Source of the DNA: Siphonodentalium dalli
Lineage: Eukaryota > Mollusca > Scaphopoda > Gadilida > Siphonodentaliidae
Direction of reading: 5' to 3'
Assembly (NCBI GenBank): GCA_032622095.1
Contig: CP136066.1
Location: 172,917,164 to 172,981,163 of the forward strand
DNA: 64,000 nt
This document shows positions 1 to 11,636 of the stretch, in pieces. Position 1 is the first letter of the stretch. Every line of letters begins with the position of its first letter. The translations under genes and the position numbers were made by a program. Under the pieces are notes generated by a model. The model ran no database searches. It was not told where the DNA came from and was given only the letters and a program-made list of their open reading frames with translations.

Positions 1-526
1 CTCCAATGATATGAGCATCTTGGAGGGTACCAACCTTGACATGAATTAGTCCCAAAAAATGACATTTATCAATTGTTTTATTGTCATGTTCGTCCATTAT
101 TATTTATTAAACATTGTACCATAAACTACAATTGAATCATGTACAAACAATATACAGTATATGTATATCATCTGACCAATGTTGAAATTAAATTATTTTG
201 AGAAAACAAAAAATATTCTCGTTTTTACTTCAGCTTCCAACATGGTGGTGACAAAAGTGTCCTTGTCCGCTGTCTCTTAGCCCCTCCACAAATATGGCCA
301 TATTCTTTGCACCTGAGCCAAAAGTGTGACATCGATTGGCGATTTCATTTGCCTGAAATGTGCCACTTCTCCCTGTTTTCTCACTGAAGTCAAGTGACTT
401 CATTTCCAGTATCCCTATGTCAAAATGGTGGGCAAATCCAGAAGAAACGATGCCTATCAGACTAGTGGAGACTTGTTTAGAAGTGTAACGCGAAAAGTTT
501 AAATTTCATATCAGCATGAGAGTATA
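1..526. other. No gene seen
   Basis: AT-rich stretch with no reading frame worth calling on either strand and no recognisable repeat termini. It ends where the GACCTTGAATTG-family repeat begins. Confidence 0.5.
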
Positions 527-1003
527 TAGAATACTAGCAGGGTGACCCGGGCTAAATAACATCGAAAGTCGCGATTTGACCTTGAATTGACCATTTTGAA
601 GGTCAAGGTCAGGTCGGGTCACGATTTGACCCGTCCAAAACACTCCCCCGGACAAAAGTTCCCCTAGGTATCAAATTTCGTCGAAATCCCGTTGAAAGGC
701 GCGATTTGACCTTGAATTGACCATTTTAAGGTCAATGTCAGGTCGCGATCACGATTTGACCCGGACAAAAGTACCCCAATGTATCAAATTTCATCGAAAT
801 CCGTTCGAAAGGCGCGATTTGACCTTGAATTGACAATTTTGAAGGTCAGGTCGGGGTCGCGTACGACTTGACCTGTCCAAACACTCCCTGGACAAAAGTA
901 ACCCTAGGTATCAAATTTTGTCGAAATTTTACGTCCGGCAGTTTTCCCGGCCATTGCTAACAAACAAACAGACAGACAGACAGACAGAAGTCCCAAAATA
1001 TAT
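527..1003 (+). repeat. GACCTTGAATTG-family repeat, single copy
   Basis: The sequence starts with ACTAGCAGGGTGACCCGGG and repeats the phrase GCGATTTGACCTTGAATTGA three times, about 125 bp apart, each followed by 'ggtcaaggtcaggtcg' and by 'tatcaaatttcgtcgaaat'. It ends with a short CAGA run and CCCAAAATATATAG. The same start, phrases and end recur in the four-unit array at 51827-54362, so this is a solo member of that family. A microsatellite just inside the 3' end, with no TIR, resembles the Helitron-derived or 'pearl' type of mollusc element. That class assignment is inference. Confidence 0.75.
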
Positions 1004-1084
1004 AGTTGATCAATTAACCCTTTCCTAACCCCAGATAAATGTTCCCAATTAACACACATCTCCGATACCATTATAGGTTTTTAA

Positions 1085-1493
1085 GCAGGAGGTCAAGTGA
1101 AACATTTTGAATGGGGATTTCCATGCAAATCTCCACAGCAAAAGTTATATATGAAGCAGTTGTCTGGGAACTAAAGCAACCATATCGTTAAACAGACGTA
1201 ACACTTAACTGGCGGCTGGGCTTGGTAAATTGCCAATTTTTGCTATAAAATTATTTTTTAGTATTATTTACTTGAATTACAACACTTGACCTAGTTTTGA
1301 AAAAATCAATATAAAATTCAAATATAAATACACCAACTTTTTAATGGAGAAAAAAACCCAAGCCAGGTAAATTGTATTGTTTTCAATACCGCACAAAGTC
1401 ACACCCATAAATATTTGCACCTCTGTAACTTTTGCTGCGGAGAATTGCATGGAATGGAAATGCACATTCAAAATTGTTCACTTCACCTCCTCC
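1085..1493. mobile_element. TTAA-flanked TIR element, uninterrupted copy
   Basis: 409 bp between TTAA at 1081-1084 and TTAA at 1494-1497. The ends are imperfect inverted repeats of about 50 bp: AGGAGGTCAAGTGAAAC near the left and its diverged complement near the right, followed by 'ggggatttccatgcaa' and its complement. There is no coding capacity. A second copy at 56005-57905 aligns along its length but carries a 1480-bp insertion, so this copy shows the empty state. TTAA target duplications are characteristic of piggyBac elements; membership here is inferred. Confidence 0.75.
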
Positions 1494-1500
1494 TTAAGTA

Positions 1501-2339
1501 GTCTAAACAATTGCCCTATTTTCGTCTTGCCTTTCAAACAATTTTTTTTAGAAGATGGCCCACCAATGTCCTCAATTACCCACATAAATGCAAATGAAGA
1601 TAACGATTGTTAATCATTCGTTGCATAATTAGTGCAGCAAGTTCCATCCTATACACAATTCCCTTTACGGGCTTTGAAACGGCATAGTTGCCTCTTCGGT
1701 TTGCCGGGACCTGCAGCCATCTTGGGCCATACTGCCTGGCACATGCAGTGTCATCAAGCACTGGACATCACACCACTTTAGGAGCGGGGGTACGACATTT
1801 ATCCAGTACGTTTTTAAATGTGTCTGAAAGAGTTTGCTAATTGGTTCTGGCAGTAGATCATGATGAACATCGATGGAAGAAATGTCCATATGGGGGTTCT
1901 AATCAGACAAGAAAATCACGTTCACTCTTAGCGTCCTGTACAGCATCAGAGAGACGCGTGGGAGACAACTCACACCAGCTCTATAACACTTCACACTTAA
2001 CAATATTTCTGAATGGTTCCCCAGAAACTATATATACTAATGGCGAGAACCGGACGTTTGTCGTGGGCGAATATTACATTGCAAGCCAGAAACCCCCAGG
2101 TCTCCTGATGATAAATAATATACAGACATTAAGGCCCCCGCACATTTGAGAATCATTTGAGCAATCGAGCTGAGTACTGTTGCTCGCGAGCCCGATTGCT
2201 CAAGTCCGGCTGCGGGGTAATTTTACTGAGCAATCTGACTAGCATATCAAGCATGTTTTATATATTTTTTTTATTTCTCAAATGTAGCTGTTGCGGGGTA
2301 CGGAAGCCAGTTTGCACTATCAGCAAAGCAGGATGAAAT
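1501..2339. other. No gene recognised; one 102-codon frame
   Basis: A plus-strand open frame at 1841-2149 codes for 102 residues with no recognisable motif and unremarkable composition, so it is probably chance. At 2160-2225 a short inverted motif (GAGCAATCGAGCT against GCCCGATTGCTCAAG) sits next to TGCGGGG. A related phrase occurs at 4228-4262. Confidence 0.4.
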
Positions 2340-2900
2340 GTATTTATCACACGATCGATGCTACCCTTATTCCATTAAATAAACCCATTCTACAAATTTT
2401 GATATGAAACGTTCGTTGCTTAACAGGAAATGGTGCCAAGTGACCCTTGACTTCCGGTTTGTCGTCTGTTTATATTCCGTATGCTACGTCTCAAAATACT
2501 ATGGCTTTCGATGTTTTTACAACAAACTCTAATGAATGAAGAGTTTGAAAAATTATTTCATTAAATTTACGCCACTAAATACGCCAAAGAGTCTTTATTT
2601 CTTTACGCGACCAAACAACGCATAGTTACGTGAAACGTCATCGCATGCCTGATAGAAGCCGGTGTTAGTTTCACATCCCATTTGTTGATTTAAGTATGAT
2701 TTATCGCGATTTTGGATTCTGTAATAAATAGAATAGAATCTACAACTCTTCCCCAGTTTATAGCGGAATTTACAAAACTCATCCAGTATAAATTAGGTAT
2801 GGACTTCACCAAAGGCTCGGTCCAGCTAGACCGACCTTATCTGCTGGACTCGTTTTGTAAATTCCGCTATAAACTGGGGGCGAGTTGTAGATCCTCTATA
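2340..2900. repeat. Dispersed repeat ending in a foldback, copy 1
   Basis: Aligns with 42960-43490 over its whole length (shared phrases 'aacaggaaatggtgccaa' and 'aatgaatgaagagtttgaaa'). Its right end, about 2740-2900, is a foldback in which CCAGTTTATAGCGGAATTT and its complement enclose a ~90-bp loop that itself pairs around 'aggctcggtccagctagacc'. No coding capacity. Both copies carry the foldback in the same place, so it belongs to the element. Confidence 0.8.
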
Positions 2901-3007
2901 TTATGTCTCTACAACCAGTTATTTACCGAGAACAACCGAGAACACAAGTCTAAAATTCAAAATTAAGTCATAATAATGTTCAATTGTAGTGTATATATCA
3001 ATCTTAA

Positions 3008-3497
3008 AGGTACGGGAGGTCTTGGCGGTGGGTATGCTGTGAAAATATTTCCACCGGTAAAAAACCGCCACAAACAGAAAGAATATTAAAATGTAGACAG
3101 ACTTTGTCCGTATACAAATAAGAAATATCGCATAAACAGTATGTTATTGTCACATGTTTGACCATTGTTATGTAAACAAAAGCATAAAAAGTTACTTTCC
3201 TGGTGTTTGTTTATATTATGATGGTAAACATAGAGAGCGTTCTTTGTTGCTGAATTCCTGATATGGAACGAATAAAGAGCGTTTATATCATTTGTGTGTG
3301 TGATTAGCCAGTAACACTGTACTGCCTTCTGTAACACAATCAGGCTCTTGCTTAGGTAAAATATAGTAGGTTTTTGTGATAGCATGCTGTTTATGCGATG
3401 GTCATGGTATATATGAACAAATCTGTATGTGTATTTTTCTGTTTACGGTGATTGAAACAAATATGAATATTTTCGACAACTAAGGCCTCCCGTGCCT
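3008..3497. mobile_element. TTAA-flanked MITE, family 1 copy 1
   Basis: 490 bp between TTAA at 3004-3007 and at 3498-3501. Termini are AGGTACGGGAGG and CCTCCCGTGCCT, inverted repeats with one mismatch. A related copy of opposite site context but the same orientation lies at 35288-35822 (shared 'gtgggtatgctgt' and 'aaacagtatgttattgtca'). It is non-coding. The TTAA duplication fits a piggyBac-type non-autonomous element. Confidence 0.8.
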
Positions 3498-3501
3498 TTA
3501 A

Positions 3502-4345
3502 GTGAATATTATACCATATTTGACCTTTTAAATGATATTATGACATAATCTGGAATAAACCAAGAATATATCATTCGGTTCGGAATGTGCTGATATTTAG
3601 GTCTATCTGTATTTTTTGTCACATAGTCAGTTAATGAATGCATAGAAAAATTGAACCCTCCCCATTACTGAAAATAAACGTGGCACGGTTGGTGGACAGG
3701 TGTCACTTGCTAAGTTCCTGGTGATAATAAGTCGCGTGATAGCGGTCTGGATTCAATTAAAGGTACTCAATCCGATTCGATGGTCCCCCCCCCATCATCA
3801 GATTCCAACAACAACAACATTATTAGAAATTCCGCTTCAGTTATCAGAATCGATTAATTGCCCAAAAATAATGCTAACCACAGTCAACTTTAGTATAAAA
3901 TTGCCCAAAACCTGTTATCTATCAACGTTTTGTTCAACGAAATTTTGCCGGTTTGTCAAATATCTGACACATAAAAAAGCCCACTTGATTTTAGAATTAT
4001 CCATCTTCGTCCGCAATTTGGTCGGAAATCGTCTTCTCGTCGATTTTATACTGGGCCACTAAAATTAATGGTGGTGAAAAGTAATAGATTTAAAAAATCG
4101 ATATCTGATCACTCTGAGCTTTGATGGGTGGGTTCATCGACTCGAATCAAATATGTTTTACCCCTGGAGCTAAGGATATAGTAATTTGCGAGCGTTAATT
4201 CGGATTATGTATCTTTAAAGCCGTAGCGTGCTGAGCTCGATTGCTCAAGTCTGCGGGGCCCGTATACACACTGTATTGTTCTCGCGGCTAGAGAGTCTCC
4301 GTTGGGGGGGGGGGGGGTCTAACTGGCACCTCGTCAAACATGGAA
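3502..4345. other. No gene recognised
   Basis: A 120-codon plus-strand frame at 3700-4062 has no motif I recognise and no support from neighbours. A run of eleven or more G lies near 4305. Otherwise plain AT-rich sequence. Confidence 0.4.
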
Positions 4346-4364
4346 ATATTGTGTTTGTCATTTG

Positions 4365-4457
4365 CAGAATGAGGTCCCCGGAGGGTGAATTTATAGTGAC
4401 GACATCCCACACGGTGGGCTAGCATCACCAAATTCACCATCTGGGAACCTCATTCTG
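4365..4457. repeat. Small palindromic repeat (GAATGAGGT family), copy 1
   Basis: Arms CAGAATGAGGTCCCCGGAGG and its diverged complement end at 4457, with GGTGAATTTA inside each arm. The second copy at 4648-4739 and a half copy at 14900-14956 share arms and the adjoining 'gtcatttg'. The size and full foldback suit a very short MITE. Confidence 0.7.
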
Positions 4458-4647
4458 ATGAGGCATCAACTTAAATGGGAGACCTGGGATCAGATTTAAA
4501 TTCACAGTTGAAGTTATTGATGTCCACTCATTAGTCAACTCGATTATGCATTTTATCTTCTGCAAACTAGGGGATATAGAAGGTAAAAAGTAACAGAAAC
4601 AATATTAACTTGAGACTATAGATACTTCCCAGAAGATGAGGTATAAG

Positions 4648-4739
4648 CAGAATGTGGTCCCCAGCATAGGGTGAATTTGGTAATGTAGCACACCGTGCGG
4701 GATAGCATAACTAAATTCACCATATGGGACCTCATTTTG
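4648..4739. repeat. Small palindromic repeat (GAATGAGGT family), copy 2
   Basis: Arms begin CAGAATGTGGTCCCCAGC and end at the complement of GCAAAATGAGGTCCCATA. The middle 'cacaccgtgcgggatagcat' matches the middle of the copy at 4365-4457. It lies about 190 bp from that copy in the opposite orientation. Confidence 0.7.
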
Positions 4740-5090
4740 CAAATGACACACACTATTCGCAGCCTTAAGAATTGCACCTCCTTGAACAGACCAAAATTCC
4801 CAAATCCGGTAAATTCCATTTATTTTACTCGCATTGGGTTGCAATTTTTCAACCAGTACCTCGAATCGTTGGAATATCCACCCTGACACACCTGTGGTTG
4901 GAATTCTCCCGACTAATGACCCATAATTTCACACTAAAAATTGGTTGCTAAATCAAACTATCAAAGCAATTTCAACCTGTTTTAATGTTAATTTTCAAAC
5001 TGTTGAAAAGTTTGGCCATAGTTGGGCGAGTAAACACCTCATCCCATCACCACGCGCTCCGCGTCCCTGATTGTTACAACAGTAGCCTTA

Positions 5091-7025
5091 TTCGCCAGAG
5101 TCGTTATTTGGTGAGAATCTGGATTCAGAATCCGAATCCGATAAGGGGGGCGGGACTAATTCCCGATTCTAGGTCAGATTTTGAAATCCACGTGGTCTCC
5201 GATACTATGTTTAATGTTCTCCCAGCGTCAAACATGGCTCATAGTATTTGACACACGTATCATTTGTATCTTATATTTATAAAGTTCATGTTTGTTGTGA
5301 AAGTCATGCTTTTGTTCTATGTGTATATACACGGCACATAATTTGCTGCCAATCAGACTTAATCGCATCTTTTTTTCAAGTTAAAGTGTGTTTTTTGATG
5401 AGGGCAAGCATTTCTAACAGCTCAAGTGCTCCTGAATCAAATTCCGAAGATGTTGCGAAGAACACACGAAACTTGTCAGTTGTACAGGGACGTGACGACA
5501 GGGGTTGGTTGGTGTGTCTCGACCCCCCCCCCCGAACTTTGGTACAATTTTCTTAGCTGTGCAGTCATTCATACGTGAGGAAAATAAGGATTCTTTTGAC
5601 TAACTGTTCCAAATAATGATACGTACAAGCCAGCAAACGCAACAAACAAACCCGATTCTAAATAAAACATATACAAACTTATGACTAACTCGGGAGAGGG
5701 AGTGACCGGTGATCTGTATATATGTTTAACTTGTTTTGGTAGTCATGTTGCTTTGCCATTACTAATTATTTATTTTTTCAGTGTAATAACATATGGGAGA
5801 GGGGTACCCTTAAGTGAGTCAGCACTTGTCCTCCAATCCCATTGTATGTATAAACAAATGTATGTGTTATATATCATGTGTTATCTAAATTTGACAAATA
5901 TTTGAAATAAATATGTTTAAACTAAACTTTGGTACATTTCCAGCAGTTGGAAATATCATGCATGACACAACATTAGTTGGACATTAATTTGAAATCATAT
6001 ATAGGTTGGAATTGTTCTCATTGTTTGATTTTTTCAACCAGTAAAAGTTGGTAATTTTCCAATCTTAGTGTATGTCAGGTTGGATATTTCCAAGGGGGTG
6101 CAAATGGAATTCTGCGAACATGTGAAATTGACTGACATTTCCAATATATAGTCCTGAGATCCTAGAATAAGCTTTACATTTGTGTTTGTGCCATTGGGAG
6201 ATGCAGTTCACCTGCGATCACAAGACCACAACATTAGCTTCATGAGCAAAGCTTTATTTTCCAACTAAATTGTACAGCACGTTGGCCAAAAAATGCCTGC
6301 AGCTGCATGTGTTTGTGCACTATACAGAGACTATTGTGCAAAACGACTGCATTTAACGAAACAAAACATTTTAAACATGAAATTGCTATAAGACTAGATA
6401 GTACATACGTGTATCTGATAATCCATCGATATCATATAATCCTACTATTTCTCGAATAAGAAGAAAGATTATAATAACGAACAAAGCAGAATACATATCC
6501 ATGCAGGTTCACATTAGTTCGGGCAATGGTGACGTATCCGCCGAATTTGAAATCGACATGCGTTCGGGCGGTATTTTATGGATGGAATTATGAAATGGAC
6601 ATATGAAAGTGACAATGAAATCGACAATGATTTGCTTCGCCATCAACCGAAGTGCTCCCCCAGCGTTACTATCAATAGCGTTATTATTTGGCTAATTTCT
6701 CCCAGTTTACACTCGATAAAACAAATTTTTCTCCGCATTTAAAATTCTTTGATATAGATCGTTTATATTCTGCAATAATTTGTACACAAGAGACGGATTC
6801 TAATGTTTTAGTGTGTTTTTAAACTCCGAGGTGGCGAAATCTCGATTTGTTTACATTACGAACATTTGAGTCTGTAATCGGAATCGGAATCCGAATCTGG
6901 ATTACCACGAGATTACGATTACGGTCTGTTCGCTTACTGATTCTGGTCTCTTCGTTTACCGAACCACGTCGTACGGGGACTAATCTGTAATCTGAATCCA
7001 GATTCTCTCACCAAATAACGACTCA
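5091..7025. mobile_element. TIR element A, about 1.9 kb
   Basis: Terminal inverted repeats of about 30 bp start GAGTCGTTATTTGGTGAGAA on the left and end with the complement at about 7002-7025. A second copy lies inverted at 32867-35173; the two align along most of their length. The inner arms carry several GGAATCGGAATCCGAATC-like runs. No intact gene. A minus-strand frame ending near 5302 (…KHTLT-stop-KKDAIKSDW…) matches a plus-strand frame in copy B and may be the C-terminus of an element protein. No clear target duplication was found and the superfamily is unknown. Confidence 0.75.
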
Positions 7026-7429
7026 GGTTATAATACAAACTCCATACAGGTTATACCCCTGGGATCAGCATAACAAAATTATGGCGGCTGAATGGTCAAT
7101 GACACATGGATGAAAAGTGCACGAAAAAATGCACAAACGTGTTTCCGGACGGGAAACATCAAATATAGCCACATGGTGAACGGTTACGGCTGTCAAATTG
7201 GCGAATAATTTATGGGAGGGGTTCGTGTTTTTTTCCGATGTCATTTTTTCTCCATTTTAAGGGTAGTGTGACGTTTGTCAAAACTGCAGTGTGAAGCAGT
7301 ACGTTGACAAGTTCCTTTGGGCACATTTTCGTGTGTCTAAAAGGACGTTCTTCAATTTTTGATACTCGTTTAGGGTCAAATCTTTCCTGCGAATACAGGC
7401 CAGCGGGATTTCAATTCGGATTTGTTAAC
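7026..7429. other. No gene seen
   Basis: Unassigned sequence between element A and the next repeat. No frame longer than 60 codons with any recognisable content. Confidence 0.4.
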
Positions 7430-7789
7430 ACTGAGGCCTATGGAAATCATTTGGTGTATTGTAACCTACAGCGCCGTCTACGTTAGCACTACGATATATC
7501 ACTGCCACAGCAAGGATGGAACTATGCGGACCGATACATCTATTTTTACATATCGTCGGAACTATATTTAGTCACCTATTTTCTTATTTTGACCACCAAA
7601 AGTTTGCAATAATGGTAATTATTTCGGTATTGATAAGAACAATATGAACTGAGTTAGGCATAGACAATATTAAGCCTAAAACATAAGAATTAAGAACACG
7701 TAAGAAATCCTTACCAAATGTCCTTATGGAAGTGGTATCTCAGCGGAGCTATGGGAGATAACTCTCCCTGAGGTTTGGTTATAATATAC
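7430..7789 (+). repeat. Dispersed repeat, copy 1 (partner at 60852-61165)
   Basis: From about 7464 the sequence aligns with 60852-61165 (shared 'tcgtcggaactatatttagt', 'agtttgcaataatggtaat' and 'tggtatctcagcggag'). The first 45 bases (GAGGCCTATGGAAA… GTAACCTA) match the right end of the TIR segment in the 1353-bp tandem unit (61613-61650). The two repeats are therefore adjacent here and near each other at 61 kb. Confidence 0.75.
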
Positions 7790-8279
7790 TATTATACAAT
7801 CCATGTCGTTTATACTGAACGGGAGCCAACAACCAGATTATATGTTGTCTTATCCGACATAATTATAGAGGTCTACGCGCTAACACATCCACTCACCTTT
7901 TTCCTGTATAGGTGACAATTTAATGAAACACTTCTGAGAAAAGCATGGCTTCATTAGCGGTTGAAACAGTACAAAAGCTAGGTGCACCTCGGGTGCCACA
8001 TGAACAATGTGAGAGCATCTAAATTAAAAAAAATTCACTTTGGCTGCCTATAGTATATACCCCAACAAAACTGTCCTCACCTGTCTTACATCCCTGATCA
8101 TCCGTACTCCGGGTGATAGCAAAATTTACAATATATATATATATACTTGGTGTTGCGGCTCTCAGTTATTTCATACATATTATATTTTTATTACATTAGT
8201 CTTTATATTACTGGGGAGGGAAAGCTCAAATGAATTGCTAAGTCGGCGTATTGTTGTCAACATTTCCAGATAAATAAAG
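7790..8279. other. No gene recognised
   Basis: Contains a short TA run near 8132. A 77-codon plus-strand frame at 8040-8273 is rich in hydrophobic residues but has no recognisable domain. Confidence 0.35.
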
Positions 8280-8399
8280 GATAACTCTAAAACGGCCGCA
8301 AAAAAATTGAGAGGAAAGCCCAGTGATTGTGATTGTAAGCATCCGCACCACATTTCATTAATTGAGATCTGATTACCAATGGTTGAGTGTGATCCGACA

Positions 8400-8790
8400 G
8401 TTCGTGGCTGATATATCTGCTCGGACGGACGGACTACGGACGGAGGACCGGAAGCATGTAACCCATGCAGTATATATACCCAATATTCCCTCAGGTCATA
8501 TACGTGGGATGAATGACTATGTCAACAACACCTATGCTATTTATATGTACCTATACCAAAGTATGGTACGAATTGTGTCGACGTCCGGATTGACCACCCG
8601 TCGTTCGCCCATCAGTCTGTATGTCCGTCTGTCTGTCATTCTGTAGACACTTTGCGCATGGTGCGATAACTCAAACATTTTCTATATGAGTGTCTCAGCC
8701 CAAAACACAGATCGAGTATGAATATGGGTTTGATCCGATTTATTTTAAAGGAGTTATGACCCTTTTTAAAAAAGTGAATTTATTTAACTA
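8400..8790 (+). repeat. GTCCGTCTGTCTG-containing repeat
   Basis: A tetranucleotide run (GTCCGTCTGTCTGTCATTC) near 8622 is followed by 'gataactcaaacattttc', 'atgagtgtctcagcc' and 'aaaggagttatgacccttttt'. Related arrangements occur at 39280-39560, 44735-44960 and 47440-47650. This type of repeat is common in bivalve genomes. The boundaries are not defined. Confidence 0.5.
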
Positions 8791-9560
8791 GAACAATGGT
8801 GCTCTACTGTATCCTGTATGTCCTTTTGGATGCTTAGACTTGTATTGGACAAAAGAGAACCCAGGTAGGAGATTTGACCCCTTTTATCCATTCCATATCT
8901 TTTAACCTTTTCCATTAGTAAGTAATGAACTGTTTACACAATGATAGTGATGACAGGCTTTATATATATATTATATTAATCATTCTCTTTTGATTCATGA
9001 ATTCCAATTAACCCTTCTCTTTTGACCCATTAATTCAAATAAGTTTTGTTATTATGTACATTTGTGTGTACTACTTTAGTACATAACAGTATATTTATAA
9101 TTCCACATCAAAACTCTAGATAATGATTTTGATCATAGCAATTTACTGTCGCCAGGGGGTGGGTTAAACATCTGCCGATCGTGATCGGCCTCTCGTTTAT
9201 ATAATTTGGAAAATATGCCCTGTTCACTATTATATAGTGCAAACTGTGACGTTAAATATTTTGAATTTCCATTTGAGTTTCTGTTAGGGTAGGCAAATTT
9301 GTCACTTCGGCAGCTGGCTTCAGTGACATTTTAATAGATTTTTCTTTACTTTAATAAAATATTTACAGAAACAAATGGAATTAAGGCACAAGTTTCTACA
9401 ACTTACATGATACATTTGAAACAAATACATTAAAATTACAAGATAGCAGTTATGTTTAGCAAGGGGCATAAAATACAAAGTATGTGAGATGCTGAGGCTA
9501 CTGATTTCATCCGTATTTCAAACTCGATATTTTAGAAGTCGCCGATCAATATGGATATTG
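8791..9560. other. No gene seen
   Basis: AT-rich with no supported frame. 'Cttcagtgacattttaata' near 9330 recurs as 'cttcggtgacattttaata' near 10710, so a small dispersed repeat is present at both sites. Confidence 0.4.
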
Positions 9561-9582
9561 TATATAGTCAGTACTGACTTCT

Positions 9583-9878
9583 ATGTGGGCATTGGTGGCT
9601 CAATCGGTTAGAGGTACCACTCCAAGCCCTCCGTTGGCAATAAGGGTTCAAATCCACATGTTTCCATCGTGGACTTTGTAACTCGAAATCGATATCTGGT
9701 GGAGTTGCCAGTTACTCGCCGATGGCCGGTGGTTTATCAGCCATTGAAATCACTGTTAGATTAGCCGTGGGTGTGCGGATTTCCTTCACCACTAAAACTG
9801 GCAATGTAGTGACATGACCTTATATATATATTTATATAGTTGCTGAAAGCGACATTAAACCACAAGCAATCAATCAAC
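9583..9878 (+). mobile_element. tRNA-derived SINE, full length
   Basis: 296 bp flanked by the 14-bp direct repeat CAGTACTGACTTCT (9569-9582 and 9879-9892), a target duplication made by L1-type integration. The head carries an A box, TGGCTCAATCGG (9596-9607), and a B box, GGTTCAAATCC (9645-9655), the internal RNA polymerase III promoter. The body (9747-9860) reads CCATTGAAATCACTG… GCGACATTAAACC, and the tail is a short AATCAATC repeat. A 5'-truncated relative lies at 40684-40806. Mollusc SINEs with this tail are known. The perfect duplication suggests a fairly young insertion. Confidence 0.9.
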
Positions 9879-9915
9879 CAGTACTGACTTCTTAGTTTGT
9901 TTATAGGGTTGTTCT

Positions 9916-10289
9916 CATGGGCGCCGGAAGAGGGGGGCAGAGGGGCAGCTGAACCACCTGCCCTTCACCAAGGGGGGCGAGCGGGGGCAGGACTTGCCCT
10001 TTTTCTGGAGACAGAAAATGCTTTTTGTGTGTTTAATCTCGTGTTTTTATAGCAAAATGTGACTTTTTTGGTCCAAATACCACCAATTTCACAAGGAATA
10101 TTATTTTTTTGTAAATTTTATCACAAAACGGCCATAAAAACCGACAAATACCATTAAAATAGGGATTTTTGCCACAATGAATTTATGGTTATTTTCCCGA
10201 GTTTGCGGAGAAAATGCCCTTTTTTGCGGAAAAGTGCCCTTTTTGTAGGCTCTGCCCCCCCCTGCCCTTGGATGCTTCCGGCGCCCCTG
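9916..10289. mobile_element. hAT-like MITE
   Basis: 374 bp between two copies of GTTGTTCT (9908-9915 and 10290-10297), an 8-bp target duplication as in hAT elements. Termini are CATGGGCGCCGGAAG and CTTCCGGCGCCCCTG. The hAT consensus CAGGGGC at the left end appears as CATGGGC. Short G-rich and C-rich arms follow ('aggggggcagagg' against 'cccccctgcccttg'). It has no transposase and must have been moved by another element. It begins 37 bp after the SINE body ends. Confidence 0.9.
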
Positions 10290-10733
10290 GTTGTTCTGTT
10301 CAAAACGCTTTGTTTTAACTATGTACGATTGGATTACATGTATACATGTAATGTAAAAAGAATGGTATTTTGGTTACTGGTCATCCTTTCTACTCCATAA
10401 AGAAAATGTTTCGTTTCGAGTGAATGAAAAACGTGAATAATTAAATGTCGATAAAGATCGACACTCTCTTCGATAAAAAGTTGATGTACATGGAAATAAT
10501 GGTTGGCATATCTCCAACACCTGAATTAGAGGTACAAATAGGAGTTTCATGTATATGGTTTCGAAACATGTCTTAAAGGAGTTCACTGCACAGTTTTCGC
10601 ATTTTTCAATGTATCATATTTATTTTCGTTCTCCCAGTATATGGCCCGGAAGTATGGTGGGGGCTTTAGTGATGGGTCTATTATCCTAAGGCTGCATTTG
10701 AAGTCGCTTCGGTGACATTTTAATACATATTTG

Positions 10734-10801
10734 TAGATCATGCCATGAATCTCTACTTTAGCTAATCCCGTAAGCCGGAGTAGAGATTAATGCATGATCT
10801 A
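10734..10801. repeat. Minimal TAGATCATGCC foldback
   Basis: 68-bp foldback from TAGATCATGCCATGAATCTC to its complement. It holds only the terminal repeats of the family whose larger members lie at 24935-26677, 41721-42261 and 49945-50327. Confidence 0.8.
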
Positions 10802-10805
10802 TTAA

Positions 10806-11172
10806 AGACATAGTATGGACTTGTTCGGGTGCATGAAATTGATAAGTTAGTAAATCAGGTGCTATGCCAACATGGGAAATGTAGCATTCTACTAACATCG
10901 CCGAAATTTTCCAAGAAATCGACCATACCACTCCATAGAAACATCGTCTGAACCACGCCCAATTGTAAATATTTACATCTCGATTCGGGACGCAACTATC
11001 GGCGCTAATCTAACACAAATGATTTCGCCATCGAGAGTCATTGCATTTAATTAATATGTAATTAATATATGTGTATCGTCAATTTGGATTAATATTCATA
11101 ACAAATAACTACTTTGAGCAAGATTATTCTCAATTTCTATTTGATCATCCCACCAGAGTGTTTCACATCATT
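10806..11172 (-). repeat. Three-copy dispersed repeat, inverted copy
   Basis: On the minus strand this aligns with 23965-24335 and 27095-27425 on the plus strand. Shared phrases include 'aatgcaatgactctcgatgg', 'gtcccgaatcgag' and 'acccgaacaagt'. About 370 bp, non-coding, with no clear inverted termini. It abuts the 68-bp foldback at 10734-10801. Confidence 0.8.
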
Positions 11173-11636
11173 TAAATACGGTGATGCCTTTCGAACAATG
11201 AAGTTTGCAATGTAGCCCAAGACCCACGCAAAAAGCATCGCCTGCCCCTCGATAGGTCAATCGGAATCAATGTTTGCCATTCGTAGGATATTTTATTTAT
11301 AATCTGTGAACCTCATCTGTGTACTTGTCTAAAACCTCCCACTTGTGTAGTTATTAAGGCCTCGTGTAGACGGCTCTTGGCATTCAGAAGCGACAGTGCC
11401 TCCCAGCGGAGTCTGTCGGTATTTCCAAGTCCTCACGCGAGTGACAAGTTAAGGTGTTTCTTATACTAGGTAATCGCCGAATTGATGAGTGTTGATTGGA
11501 TGTGTGACAAAAAGGCTCAGGAGAATAATGTCTTCCTAGACATAACGCGGGGTACTGAACTGTATACTGTACGATACCCATCTGTACTAAATATGATGTG
11601 GCCATGCATGAGGTGCTCATTATTTGTCCACCACCC
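11173..11636. other. No gene recognised
   Basis: Mixed composition. Long frames that start here run straight into the CT tract and owe their length to it. Confidence 0.4.

Noticed and set aside
9583-9660. Possible functional tRNA gene
   Set aside because: A and B boxes are present, but no cloverleaf with paired acceptor stem can be drawn, and the sequence continues into a SINE body with target duplications.
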